A stretch of DNA of 64,000 nt, taken from contig NZ_SGJB01000007.1 of the NCBI RefSeq assembly GCF_006861675.1, forward strand, positions 1 through 64,000, given 5' to 3'. The translations under genes were made by a program, and so were the position numbers. The first letter of the stretch is position 1, and each line of letters starts with the position of its first letter. The notes beneath the pieces were generated by a model. The model was not told where the DNA came from, made no database searches, and worked only from the letters and a program-made list of their open reading frames with translations. Shown here one piece after another: positions 37,354 through 45,916 of the stretch. The stretch comes from Peptacetobacter hominis (GTDB lineage: Bacteria; Bacillota; Clostridia; Peptostreptococcales; Peptostreptococcaceae).

Positions 37354-37509
37354 ATATACCTCCTTAGAAATTTCTATAGACCTAGTTATAATCTCTTTTA
37401 TATATAGGTTAACACGACAATATTAAAAATTTCTTAAGAGATATTTTATAAACAGTAAAAAATTCTATATTTTTGTAAAGAATATATCATAGTTTATATA
37501 CACAAAGAA

Positions 37510-37534
37510 AAAGCACATCATGATGATGCGCTTT
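37510..37534 (-). terminator. Probable terminator of folT
   Basis: A stem AAAGCACATCA / TGATGCGCTTT with one A/C mismatch and a TGA loop overlaps the folT stop codon. Leftward it is followed by TTTCTTTG. Confidence 0.6.
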
Positions 37535-38063
37535 AACGAGAGCTCCTGTTATAAGCAGGAATATATCTATTTAATGAAGCAAGACTGTATGATACATTAT
37601 ATATTATAAATATTTTTACAATAAGCATAATAACCGACTGAACTGATCTCATAGATATAATAGTCCACAAAGGTTGCCCGGTTAATATATATATATTTAC
37701 TGTATTAAGTAAAAGTTCTACAATATTTACCATTATAACTGTTGTAGTAATATTTTTTATACTCTTTGGTTTTTCATACAAGAATTTACCATATATCATA
37801 GCAGTTATACATGCTGTAATTGTAAATCCTGGGAAAAAATCAGATGCAAATAATATAGTTCCTATTATATCGCTTATAGCTGCAACTGCTACTGTATATT
37901 TTGTCCCGTACATGATTGCAGCAACTGTTATTGGAAGAAAACTAAATCCTATTCTAACTATTGGAGTTGATATGGATAAAAATCTTGAAAGAATTATACT
38001 CATTGCTACAAAAAGTGATAAAGTAACAAGGTCTCTTGTATTGATTTTCTCTGTATTTTTCAC
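37533..38063 (-). CDS. folT: ECF transporter S component, folate (FolT) family
   Basis: A 176-residue, six-helix substrate-binding subunit. LVTLSLFVAMSIILSRFLSISTPIVRIGFSFLPITVAAIMYGTKY followed by AAISDIIGTILF is the FolT pattern, including the arginine near the folate pocket. It would use an EcfA/A'/T module encoded elsewhere. The start is a GTG at 38063, 8 bases after GGAG. Only 59 bp separate it from the 3' end of tRNA-Arg(CCG) on the same strand, and no separate promoter or folate riboswitch is visible in that space. Confidence 0.88.
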   Translation of the reverse strand: MKNTEKINTRDLVTLSLFVAMSIILSRFLSISTPIVRIGFSFLPITVAAIMYGTKYTVAVAAISDIIGTILFASDFFPGFTITACITAMIYGKFLYEKPKSIKNITTTVIMVNIVELLLNTVNIYILTGQPLWTIISMRSVQSVIMLIVKIFIIYNVSYSLASLNRYIPAYNRSSR

Positions 38064-38091
38064 AATAATATCTCCTTTTTCATATAATTCA

Positions 38092-38118
38092 AAATGCTCT
38101 GCATTATGCAGAGCATTT
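38092..38118 (-). terminator. Hairpin between tRNA-Arg(CCG) and folT
   Basis: A perfect 12-bp stem AAATGCTCTGCA / TGCAGAGCATTT with a 3-nt loop lies 4 bases past the tRNA 3' end. Leftward it is followed by only TTTTGAATT, so termination is probably partial, leaving some read-through to folT. Confidence 0.7.
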
Positions 38119-38122
38119 ATAC

Positions 38123-38199
38123 TGGTGTACCCGACGGGATTCGAACCCGCAGACCTTCAGAGTCGGAGTCTGACATTCTACCAATTGAACTACAGGCAC
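38123..38199 (-). tRNA. tRNA-Arg, anticodon CCG
   Basis: A 77-nt cloverleaf on the minus strand. The acceptor GTGCCTG pairs with CGGGTAC (two G-T pairs), the D-stem is GTTC/GAAT, the anticodon stem is TCAGA/TCTGA around the loop CTCCGAC, and the T-arm is GCGGG TTCGAAT CCCGT. CCA is encoded. The anticodon CCG reads CGG, a rare codon in this AT-rich genome. Confidence 0.93.
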
Positions 38200-38223
38200 A
38201 TATTAAACAGATTTAACATATAT

Positions 38224-38253
38224 ATAATAAATTAAAACACTACTATATGTCAA
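38224..38253 (-). promoter_or_regulatory. Promoter of tRNA-Arg(CCG)
   Basis: On the minus strand a perfect TTGACA (38253-38248) and TATTAT (38229-38224) are separated by 18 bp, 25 bp upstream of the tRNA 5' end. Confidence 0.7.
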
Positions 38254-38303
38254 TATAAATATACTGTCTGCACATTAAAAATAAATATTTAGTTTCCTTT
38301 ACA

Positions 38304-38333
38304 CTTGATTTATGAACAAAATCAAGGTATTCT
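38304..38333 (+). promoter_or_regulatory. corA promoter with an overlapping palindromic operator
   Basis: TTGATT (38305-38310) and TATTCT (38328-38333) have a 17-bp spacer. The inverted repeat CTTGATTT / AAATCAAG (38304-38311 and 38319-38326) covers the -35 and the spacer, so a repressor bound there would block polymerase. The 316 bases between the tRNA and corA (38200-38515) hold this promoter, the tRNA promoter and the corA leader. Confidence 0.55.
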
Positions 38334-38374
38334 ATTAAATGGAAATATATTTTTATAAAGGAGAGTGATGGGCA

Positions 38375-38443
38375 ATGGATAGTTATCCGTTGCATAGGAA
38401 ATACAATTTAAACTATCACTTGACTGTATCTATTATTCTATAG
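38375..38443 (+). CDS. Candidate upstream leader peptide of corA (22 codons)
   Basis: An ATG at 38375, 11 bases after AAGGAG (38358-38363), opens a 22-codon frame beginning MDSYPLHRKY and ending in TAG at 38443. A closer ATG at 38368 gives only four codons (MGNG). The start at 38375 lies inside a hairpin (38372-38393), and the last 21 bases form the left arm of a large downstream hairpin. No homologue is known to me. It could be chance, but position and ribosome site fit a regulatory leader ORF. Confidence 0.35.
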   Translation: MDSYPLHRKYNLNYHLTVSIIL

Positions 38444-38479
38444 CATCTTTTTTATTCCTATCAGAATAACAGATACTGT
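38423..38479 (+). promoter_or_regulatory. Large hairpin in the corA leader
   Basis: ACTGTATCTATTATTCT (38423-38439) pairs with AGAATAACAGATACTGT (38463-38479) with two mismatches, and the stem extends inward by ATAG/CTAT around a 14-nt loop. It ends 24 bases before the corA ribosome site. Its left arm overlaps the end of the leader ORF, so a translating ribosome would prevent it forming. Confidence 0.6.
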
Positions 38480-38515
38480 TAAATGATGGAATATTTTTAT
38501 ACAGGAGATGCTACC

Positions 38516-39451
38516 ATGATCAGATACTATAAAACAATTGATTCCAAATTGGAAAAGCTCAATGAAATTGAGGATGGATGCTGGATAAATCTTGTAGAGC
38601 CAAATCAGAGTGAAATACATTTGATTGTTGAAAAGACAGGTATAGATATAGAAAGTATAAACTCTGCTCTTGACGAAGAAGAACGTTCGAGAATAGATGT
38701 AAATGAGGATCATACGCTTATACTTATAGATATTCCTATAGATGAAAGTGACTCTGATAATTCTCATTACAGTACAATTCCCCTTGGGATAATTATAACT
38801 GATGAGATAATACTCACTGTATGTAGTGAACAGACAAGAATACTTAATGACTTTATAGTAGGTCATATAAAAGATTTTTATACTCATATGAAATCAAGAT
38901 TTATACTCCAGATTCTTCATAAAAATGCGGCTTATTATCTTCATTATCTTAGAAGAATAAACAAAATGACAAATGAACTTGAGAAGGAAATATACAGTTC
39001 TATGAAAAATAAACAGCTTATACAGCTTCTGGAACTTGAAAAATCACTGGTATATTTTTCTACTTCTCTTAAAGCCAATGAACTTGTACTTAACAAAATG
39101 CTTAAAACTTCAAGTATAAAAAAATATCATGATGATGACGATCTTCTTGATGATGTTATTATAGAAAATAGACAGGCTCTTGAAATGGCATCAATCTATG
39201 GAGATATATTAAGTCGTATCATGGACGCTTTTAGTGCGATAATAAGTAATAATCAGAACAATGTTATGCAGTTTTTAACTGTTGTTACACTTATAGTTTC
39301 TATCCCGACTCTTATCTCAGGGTTCTTCGGAATGAACGTAGGGGGAATTCCCCTTTCATCAAATATAAATGGTTTCTGGATGATTGCAGCAATTTCTGCT
39401 GTTATATGTATAATAATAACTATATTTATGTCCAGAAATAAACTTCTTTAA
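38516..39451 (+). CDS. corA: CorA family Mg2+/divalent cation channel
   Basis: A 311-residue homopentameric channel subunit. An acidic N-terminal cytoplasmic domain is followed by a long stalk helix (about 130-240, with KNKQLIQLLELEKSLVYFSTSLKANE) and two C-terminal helices joined by the signature GFFGMNVGG (GMN near residues 274-276) before a basic tail. It imports Mg2+ or Co2+. The start is the ATG at 38516 after AGGAG at 38503-38507. It is 31 bp upstream of a CaCA exchanger on the same strand. The leader of about 176 nt suggests post-transcriptional control. Confidence 0.95.
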   Translation: MIRYYKTIDSKLEKLNEIEDGCWINLVEPNQSEIHLIVEKTGIDIESINSALDEEERSRIDVNEDHTLILIDIPIDESDSDNSHYSTIPLGIIITDEIILTVCSEQTRILNDFIVGHIKDFYTHMKSRFILQILHKNAAYYLHYLRRINKMTNELEKEIYSSMKNKQLIQLLELEKSLVYFSTSLKANELVLNKMLKTSSIKKYHDDDDLLDDVIIENRQALEMASIYGDILSRIMDAFSAIISNNQNNVMQFLTVVTLIVSIPTLISGFFGMNVGGIPLSSNINGFWMIAAISAVICIIITIFMSRNKLL

Positions 39452-39482
39452 ATTTAAAACTGAATATGGAGGAAAATTTAAT

Positions 39483-40487
39483 ATGAATTATATACTTCTT
39501 ATAGTTGGATTTATTTTTCTTGTAAAGGGAGCTGATTTTTTTGTAGATGGATCATCAAGTATAGCACAGACTCTTAAGATTCCGTCTCTAATAATAGGTC
39601 TTACTATAGTTGCTTTCGGTACAAGCGCTCCTGAAGCTGCAGTAAGTATTACAGCTTCTATTAGTGGACAAAATGGAATGGCTATGGGAAATGTTGTGGG
39701 GTCTAATATATTTAATCTTCTGGTTGTTGTAGGGATATCCGCTATAATAAAACCACTAATGATTGAAAAAGGTGTTAGAATCAAGGAATTTCCATTTTTG
39801 ATACTTATATCTGCGTTATCTTTTGTAATAATAGCCGATCAATATTTTAATTCTACTTATATAAATCAATTAAGTAGAGGCGATGGTATTATACTACTAA
39901 TGTTTTTTGCAGTATTTATGTACTCTCTTGTAATGAGTGCCTTAAAATCCCGTAATGATGCTATAGAAAATCAGAAGCTTCATCCAGAAGAATATAAAGA
40001 TATGAACATAGAAATAGATGCTCCATCTAAAACAATGCCTATTGGAAAAGCTATTATTTTTTCTATAGGAGGTATTATTGCTATAGTTCTAGGTGGACAG
40101 CTTGTTGTAAATTCTGCTACAGGCATAGCAAAAAGTTTTGGAGTAAGTGACCAGCTTATCGGGCTTACAATTGTTGCAATAGGTACTTCACTACCTGAAC
40201 TGGTTACTTCTATAATAGCTGCTACAAAAGGTGAAAGTGATATAGCTCTTGGAAATGTTATTGGTTCAAATGTATTTAATATATTATTTGTTCTCGGAAT
40301 ATCTGCAGCTATTTCGCCAATATCAATCGATCCAAAACTTTTTATAGATTGTCTATTTATGATAGCAGTAACAGTTCTTGCATACATATTCTCTTTAATC
40401 AGGAAAGATATAAACAGATTAGAGGGAGCTGTTCTTACAGCCCTATATATAGGATATACACTATATTTAATTTCTGGTGTAATATAA
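39483..40487 (+). CDS. Calcium/sodium antiporter (CaCA superfamily, YrbG-like)
   Basis: A 334-residue exchanger with ten or eleven helices and two inverted alpha repeats. The ion-binding repeats are IVAFGTSAPEAAVSITASISGQNGMAMGNVVGSNIFNLLVVVGISA (about 40-85) and IVAIGTSLPELVTSIIAATKGESDIALGNVIGSNVFNILFVLGISA (about 230-275), both with the GTSxPE and GNVxGSNxFN signatures. It probably exports Ca2+ in exchange for Na+ or H+. It is co-oriented with corA with 31 bp between, so they may share a transcript. It ends in a strong terminator. Confidence 0.93.
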   Translation: MNYILLIVGFIFLVKGADFFVDGSSSIAQTLKIPSLIIGLTIVAFGTSAPEAAVSITASISGQNGMAMGNVVGSNIFNLLVVVGISAIIKPLMIEKGVRIKEFPFLILISALSFVIIADQYFNSTYINQLSRGDGIILLMFFAVFMYSLVMSALKSRNDAIENQKLHPEEYKDMNIEIDAPSKTMPIGKAIIFSIGGIIAIVLGGQLVVNSATGIAKSFGVSDQLIGLTIVAIGTSLPELVTSIIAATKGESDIALGNVIGSNVFNILFVLGISAAISPISIDPKLFIDCLFMIAVTVLAYIFSLIRKDINRLEGAVLTALYIGYTLYLISGVI

Positions 40488-40521
40488 AAAAGAAGTCATC
40501 TCTTACGAGGTGACTTCTTTT
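40488..40521. terminator. Bidirectional terminator after the CaCA gene
   Basis: A 15-bp stem starting AAAAGAAGTCATCTC with a TTAC loop and one T-G pair, between convergent genes, T-rich on both sides. Confidence 0.92.
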
Positions 40522-40524
40522 AAT

Positions 40525-42393
40525 TTAATTTTCATCATCAAAAATCATATCATCCTTAAATCCTTCAAGCATAGTCTCCAGATTTTCTTTTATATTCATT
40601 ATATATCCTGGTATATACTCAGGTTTTTCTTGAACTTCTTCAGGACAAAGTTCAAATTCTGGTATTTGTATATCATTTACAGCGATGTCTATTTCTGGCA
40701 TTGTATCGTATATATCACACGAATTTTCAAAACCATCTTTAGCAAGTTTTTCAAAAACAAGAAGTGATTTTTTATGATAAAGGCATCCCAGCATATATCC
40801 ACAGTTTTTACTTCCAGCTTCAATACCTTCTCTAAAATATTTTTCGGCCTTAGTAAAATCATTTAATCTGAAATAAAGATTTCCAAGGTTCTCAATTGAC
40901 TCTATACAGTTGTTTAATTTTGACTTCTCATACCATTCAGTAGCTGTTTCTGAATCATCATCAGATATATCTGATATAACCCCCATCATATGTTGACAAT
41001 ATGAGTTTCCTTCCTGAGCAGGAACACTGTAGTTTGATTTTGCTTCATCATATTGACCTTCGTTGTAATAAATTCTTCCAAGATGAACCATTGCATTTAA
41101 ATGATTATTTTCTGCTGCTATTTCAAAGTATTTTATAGACCCTTTTATATTACCCATATTTTCATATATGCATGCAAGTCTGTACGCTGAATCAACATCT
41201 CCATTTTCGGCAGCCTTTTTGTACCATATAACAGCTCCTTCAAGATCTTCTCTTTCATCATAAATCTGTGCAAGTTTTATTTGACATGAAAGCTTTGACG
41301 GCATCATAGAAAAATATTCTATAGCTGTATCTACTTCTCCTATTTCAAGATATAAATCCCCAAGATTTTCAATAGCAGGTCTACAGTTCATATCTATAGA
41401 AGCTTTGAAAAGCTCAATTGCTCTATCATATTCTTTCTGTTCAAAGCATATACCACCAAGATTATTTGTTGATTCTATAATTCCATCATTGCTGGCTTCC
41501 TCATAAAGCTCTTTTGCATCATCTATATTTCCTTCTTTATTTAATAGGTTTCCTAATCTAAACTTTGACATCGTATGGTTCTGAGCAATTGCTCTTTCAT
41601 AATATTCAAGTGCATCGTCCACATTATCTTCTCTGTCGTATATATATGCTAATCTGTACTGAGATTTCATATCACCGCTATCTGCACTCTTTTTATAATA
41701 TTTTTCGGCTTCATCAAGTTTGTCATTTATTTCCATAATCATACCAAGATTAAAACATCCTTCTATGTAACCTATTTTGTATAACTGTTTATAAAGTGCA
41801 ATAGCCTCTCTTGCTTCATTTCTCTGAGTATGAAAAACTGCAAGATTATACATACAATCAGGGTCATCATATCTGGCACCTTTTTTAAACATTTCAAATG
41901 CTTCGTCTTCTCTATCTAAAAGATTGTATAAAACACCTAGATTGTAGCATGCCTTTCCATAGTCTGAATCTGTTGCATCAAGAAGTATTTCTTCACATTT
42001 TTCATAATTTTTGAGTACATAATAAGTAACACCCATGTTATTCTGTGCAGCCAGAAGTCCTATTTTCATAGCTTTATCATACCAATATAAAGCATACTGA
42101 TAATCTTCTTCCGAAAATTTTATATTACCTATATCCAAAGCTGCTTCTTCCATTCCACTTTTATAGGCTATTTTATACCATCTTTCAGCCTCTTCATATT
42201 CTCCCATATCTTCAAATATGTTTCCTAAAGTATACTGAGCTTTTACACTTCCTTCACTGGCAGCTTCTTCATATTTTTTTATTGCCGATTCCGTTTTACC
42301 TATCTTTTGAAGAAATTTTGCCTGTGTATATGCAACATTAGGATCATTTGAAATATCCTTTATGCTTTTAATTGAAAACATTGCATTTTTCAT
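40525..42393 (-). CDS. Sel1-like/TPR repeat protein
   Basis: A 622-residue soluble protein composed almost entirely of about 15 tandem 34-36-residue helical repeats. The repeat core resembles AQYTLGNIFEDMGEYEEAERWYKIA and SAYRLACIYENMGNIKGSIKYFEIA, that is, Sel1/TPR solenoid repeats with alanine and glycine at packing positions. There is no signal peptide or membrane helix. The last 60 residues (acidic, PEIDIAVNDIQIPEFELCPEEVQ) are not repeats. Such scaffolds bind partner proteins; no partner is hinted at by the neighbours. It stands alone after a good GGAGGAG site. Confidence 0.85.
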   Translation of the reverse strand: MKNAMFSIKSIKDISNDPNVAYTQAKFLQKIGKTESAIKKYEEAASEGSVKAQYTLGNIFEDMGEYEEAERWYKIAYKSGMEEAALDIGNIKFSEEDYQYALYWYDKAMKIGLLAAQNNMGVTYYVLKNYEKCEEILLDATDSDYGKACYNLGVLYNLLDREDEAFEMFKKGARYDDPDCMYNLAVFHTQRNEAREAIALYKQLYKIGYIEGCFNLGMIMEINDKLDEAEKYYKKSADSGDMKSQYRLAYIYDREDNVDDALEYYERAIAQNHTMSKFRLGNLLNKEGNIDDAKELYEEASNDGIIESTNNLGGICFEQKEYDRAIELFKASIDMNCRPAIENLGDLYLEIGEVDTAIEYFSMMPSKLSCQIKLAQIYDEREDLEGAVIWYKKAAENGDVDSAYRLACIYENMGNIKGSIKYFEIAAENNHLNAMVHLGRIYYNEGQYDEAKSNYSVPAQEGNSYCQHMMGVISDISDDDSETATEWYEKSKLNNCIESIENLGNLYFRLNDFTKAEKYFREGIEAGSKNCGYMLGCLYHKKSLLVFEKLAKDGFENSCDIYDTMPEIDIAVNDIQIPEFELCPEEVQEKPEYIPGYIMNIKENLETMLEGFKDDMIFDDEN

Positions 42394-42628
42394 AATACTC
42401 CTCCATTCAATAAACCATTCATTATAGTTTATATTATATCAGATGATTATATTGTTTTACCAAAATTTCTATATTTTTATTTATAATTCCACAATAATAA
42501 TAAAAATGTATGTAACTATAAAATTTTTTAATACATTATTTTTTTAACAATAATACATTTTAAATACAAACTTTTATTTATAGATAAATCTGCAAACTAA
42601 TGGTATTATAGATATAGAGGTGATTTGT

Positions 42629-43549
42629 TTGAATTTTATGGATATATTTACCCAGGTTGCAATCTTATTTATTATAATCCTGGTTGGTTATTTTGTGAGA
42701 AGGTTTAATATGCTGGATGATGAATCGACATCAAAACTTTCATCACTTGTAATGAATATTTTTCTACCGGCAATGATAATAACAGCTATGCAGATTGATT
42801 TTGAAGCTGAATTAATTCCAAAGATGCTATCATTATTTGTTGTATCAATGGTAATGTTTGCTGTTTCAATAATAATTTCATTTATTATGAAATTATTTGT
42901 AAAATCAGAATCTGAGCTCGGAATATATCAATATGCCCTTGTTTTTTCAAATTCCGGATTCATGGGTTATCCGGTTGTTGAAGCTGTTTTAGGGAGTGGT
43001 GGTATATTTTATGCAGCTATATTCAATCTTCCTTTTAACTTTATATGCTTTACACTTGGAGTTTATTTCTTGTCAAAAGGACGACCTGGAAAAAAATTCT
43101 CATTAAAATCTATGGTCAATAGTTCAATAATAGCTGTAGTAATAGGACTTATATTATTTTTTACAAAAACAAAGCTACCAGTATTTATAAACGAACCACT
43201 TGTTCTTTTAGGAAATGTGACTACACCACTTTCAATGCTTGTTATAGGATCAATGCTGGCAGGATCTTCAGCTACAGAATGTTTTAAAATGCCTAAAATG
43301 TATATTCTTACTTTTTTAAGACTTATAGTAATACCTGTAGCTGTATTTATTGTACTTAAACCATTTAATTTTGATTCACTTGTTATGGCTATTCCTGTTG
43401 TTATAGGCGCTATGCCTTCAGCAGCGAATACAGCTATAATGGCTAATGAATATGGAGCGGATGTTTCTCTGGCTTCACAGGCGGTATTTTTTACAACATT
43501 ATTTTCGGTTGTATCAATTCCGCTTATAAGTGTTCTACTTTTAAGTTAA
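42629..43549 (+). CDS. AEC family transporter (auxin efflux carrier-like)
   Basis: A protein of about 306 residues with ten helices. The N-terminus ILFIIILVGYFVRRFNMLDDESTSKLSSLVMNIFLPAMIITAMQ is the AEC signature, and the second half repeats it in PLVLLGNVTTPLSMLVIGSMLAG. The C-terminal IGAMPSAANTAIMANEYGAD is also typical. Bacterial members carry malate or other organic anions; the substrate cannot be told here. A GTG at 42620 overlaps the AGAGGTGA ribosome site, so the TTG at 42629 is preferred; an ATG at 42638 is also possible. The 235 bp upstream show no recognisable element. Confidence 0.87.
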   Translation: MNFMDIFTQVAILFIIILVGYFVRRFNMLDDESTSKLSSLVMNIFLPAMIITAMQIDFEAELIPKMLSLFVVSMVMFAVSIIISFIMKLFVKSESELGIYQYALVFSNSGFMGYPVVEAVLGSGGIFYAAIFNLPFNFICFTLGVYFLSKGRPGKKFSLKSMVNSSIIAVVIGLILFFTKTKLPVFINEPLVLLGNVTTPLSMLVIGSMLAGSSATECFKMPKMYILTFLRLIVIPVAVFIVLKPFNFDSLVMAIPVVIGAMPSAANTAIMANEYGADVSLASQAVFFTTLFSVVSIPLISVLLLS

Positions 43550-43653
43550 ATGAATCGTTATTTCTATATGATAATGATTTTATATTTCTGCAGAAATATT
43601 TTTTGATTATTTATTTTTATTAATAATCTTTTTATTTACTATTACAAAAAATT

Positions 43654-43688
43654 TAGGCTATCCTATTAATTAATAATAGAATAGCCTA
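43654..43688. terminator. Bidirectional terminator
   Basis: A stem TAGGCTAT-C-CTATTA / TAATAG-A-ATAGCCTA with one mismatch lies between convergent genes. T-runs follow in both directions. Confidence 0.85.
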
Positions 43689-43692
43689 TTTT

Positions 43693-43923
43693 TTATTTTA
43701 ACTTTTCTAAATCCATATATACATCTAACTGTGGTATAAAAATTAAATTATCTTTCATATGCGTACTTCCAAATTCCATAAGTATTTTGCCTTCTTTATC
43801 CCTAGTTATAGTATATTTTATGATATCACTATATTCATCTATATTTGCATGAAAAAAAGTACCTTCATACTGTTTAAATTTATAATCGAAAAGTTCTTTT
43901 GTAAGTTCTATTGTTAATAACAT
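43693..43923 (-). CDS. Small hypothetical protein, last gene of the ABC cluster
   Basis: A 76-residue soluble protein that I do not recognise. It alternates short beta strands and charged segments (YKFKQYEGTFFHANIDEYSDIIKYTITRDKEGKILMEFGS) with no membrane segment and no cysteine. Its 15-bp distance from the exoprotein gene, a proper ATGGAGG site and the terminator after its stop all support it as real and as the last gene of the GntR-ABC transcript. Its role could be accessory to the transporter or unrelated. Confidence 0.6.
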   Translation of the reverse strand: MLLTIELTKELFDYKFKQYEGTFFHANIDEYSDIIKYTITRDKEGKILMEFGSTHMKDNLIFIPQLDVYMDLEKLK

Positions 43924-43938
43924 ACTACCTCCATTTGT

Positions 43939-45120
43939 CTACTCTTTTATAAATATTGGAGATTGAATTCCTGATGCTCTGAATGTAGCTTCATACACGA
44001 CCTTCTGTTTATCTATATCATAAACTTTCAAAGTTGACTTATCATCATAGCTCCCATCAAATGAAAATGTATAGCTATCTGATATTTCTGAGCCATAGAT
44101 AGTTTTATATGATTCTACATAAAAGATTTTATTGCCATAAAATGCATAATTTTCAGAACCTGAATAAGAAATCTCTCTATCATCTGAAGATAAATTACGC
44201 GCTAAGAAATCAAGCTTATGAACTTCTAACAGCTTTAATTTTTTCCTTTTATCATACCTATACAGATATAAATCTTCTGTACCTTTTTTTACAACAAGTT
44301 CTATATCATTTCCTTTTACTCTTGATAGAACTACCTGATACGTAAAAGAAAAATCATCTTCATAATTGAAATCTTCAAGACTATTTATTTCAGAAAAAAC
44401 GCTTCTATTTATATTATATACTATTATCCCAATAGATGCATCATTGATATTATATGTTGATATATATATATTCTCTCCATCTGTAAATGTAGAATTATTA
44501 CCTCCTTCAATAAAATTAGCCTCTGAAATTTCGCTTTGAGAAGATATTTTGTATGTAGAATTGTATATATCAAATTGAATAGCCGTTATTTTTTTCATAC
44601 TCTTATCTGCATAAAGTGCATATATTCTATCTTCATATACCATTAATTTAAGTAGGTTTAAATAATTTTCTACATTATCTTTTATAAATATCTTTTTATC
44701 TTCTACTTTTGAATTCTCTCCAAATACTATTATTTTAAAGTATGGATTTAAAGATTCTGTTATCGTATTTATCACATAAACATCTTTATTTGCTTGAAAA
44801 ATTGAGTTTTCATTGATATTATCTGAATATTCTCTTATCTTCTTTTCACTTTTAAAGTCATTGTTAATATAATTGAAATCAGTGTAATAACCTGAATATA
44901 GAGTACTTTTAGATAAATCATTCCCAAATATTAACTTTTCAATCTGTTTCCCATTCGATATCTGTGTCATAAGAGAAATTTTTCCCATCTCATATCTATT
45001 ACCTTTCTCATAAATAGGATGAATTCTACTGTGAGATAATGATGTAAAGCGTAAACAAAGTATTATTGATATAAATATAAATATCAGAATAAGCATAATC
45101 CGCTTTCTTATATAATTCAT
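43939..45120 (-). CDS. Membrane-anchored exoprotein A of the ABC cluster
   Basis: A 393-residue protein with one N-terminal membrane anchor (about 8-24, LILIFIFISIILCLRFT) and a large extracellular part rich in beta strands, S, N, Y and D. Many short YxxD and DKxK turns suggest a beta-propeller-like fold, but I cannot identify a family. It is a distant paralogue of the 45917-47077 product: both have an NxxxMGxIxL motif shortly after the anchor and end in DxxKQxxxxEAxF-like strands. It is the second exoprotein of the operon, 13 bp after a permease gene. Start ATG after AGGAGG. Confidence 0.65.
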   Translation of the reverse strand: MNYIRKRIMLILIFIFISIILCLRFTSLSHSRIHPIYEKGNRYEMGKISLMTQISNGKQIEKLIFGNDLSKSTLYSGYYTDFNYINNDFKSEKKIREYSDNINENSIFQANKDVYVINTITESLNPYFKIIVFGENSKVEDKKIFIKDNVENYLNLLKLMVYEDRIYALYADKSMKKITAIQFDIYNSTYKISSQSEISEANFIEGGNNSTFTDGENIYISTYNINDASIGIIVYNINRSVFSEINSLEDFNYEDDFSFTYQVVLSRVKGNDIELVVKKGTEDLYLYRYDKRKKLKLLEVHKLDFLARNLSSDDREISYSGSENYAFYGNKIFYVESYKTIYGSEISDSYTFSFDGSYDDKSTLKVYDIDKQKVVYEATFRASGIQSPIFIKE

Positions 45121-45133
45121 AATATCCTCCTAA

Positions 45134-45916
45134 TTAAAGTTCTATTTTTTGAAGAATAGTTTTTGAAATTTCAAATGAAAGTATATTAAGTATTATTCCT
45201 GCAAGAAAAATAAAAAATGTATTTCTTGCAAAAATATAGAATATAAATATACTAATTAAAAGTATTACTGATAATATAAGAATTGCTATTTTTTTTATTG
45301 CATTACCTTTCCAGACATGATTTATTAATATGCACAACATAGATAATGTAGATACAAATGCTGTCATACCTAGGATATATATAAGGCTAAAATTATAAAT
45401 ATTGTATGGAATAATATTTATCATATATAAATCTGATTCTAAAAAAGCCTTCAGTGGTGATATGAAATAAATATTTTTATTTAATATTGAAAATATTAAC
45501 CCTATGAAACCAGAAAATAAGATATATGCAATTATATTTGCTATAAAAATAAAGTATATACACATTGTTTTGGCTACATATAAATTAATTCTATCTAAAG
45601 GAATAATACAATATATGTAAAAACTTTTGTTTTTTCCAAAAAAATCTCCCATCCAAATAAGTATTCCTGCTAAACTACATAAAAACATTGTAAATAGAAA
45701 TACTTTAATACTATTTGTCCCCAATATAATTGAATATGAGAATTTTTCAGGTATATTTGAAGCATTGTATCCAAGACTACTAAAAGTACTATTAAATTTA
45801 TTCAAATTTGAAATCATACTGTAAAATAGCATAATTCCATTTAACCGCAATATAATCACAAATTTTAATCTATTTCTTTTCAGTTCATTCATAAATATAT
45901 ATAAAACTTTATTCAT
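45134..45916 (-). CDS. ABC transporter permease subunit B (six-helix)
   Basis: A 260-residue membrane protein with six predicted helices separated by short loops, typical of ABC-2 type permeases (YtrC/D-like, BcrB-like). Low-complexity hydrophobic runs dominate: GTNSIKVFLFTMFLCSLAGILIWMGDFFGKNKSFYIYCIIPLDRINLYVAKTM includes the conserved amphipathic segment. Its ATG directly follows the stop of the preceding exoprotein gene, so translation is coupled. Together with the 47090-47917 permease it could form a heterodimeric channel with the single ATPase of the operon. Confidence 0.75.
   Translation of the reverse strand: MNKVLYIFMNELKRNRLKFVIILRLNGIMLFYSMISNLNKFNSTFSSLGYNASNIPEKFSYSIILGTNSIKVFLFTMFLCSLAGILIWMGDFFGKNKSFYIYCIIPLDRINLYVAKTMCIYFIFIANIIAYILFSGFIGLIFSILNKNIYFISPLKAFLESDLYMINIIPYNIYNFSLIYILGMTAFVSTLSMLCILINHVWKGNAIKKIAILILSVILLISIFIFYIFARNTFFIFLAGIILNILSFEISKTILQKIEL

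Noticed and set aside
38064..38122. Folate (THF) riboswitch before folT
   Set aside because: Only 59 bp are available and they hold a simple hairpin; no THF motif is present.
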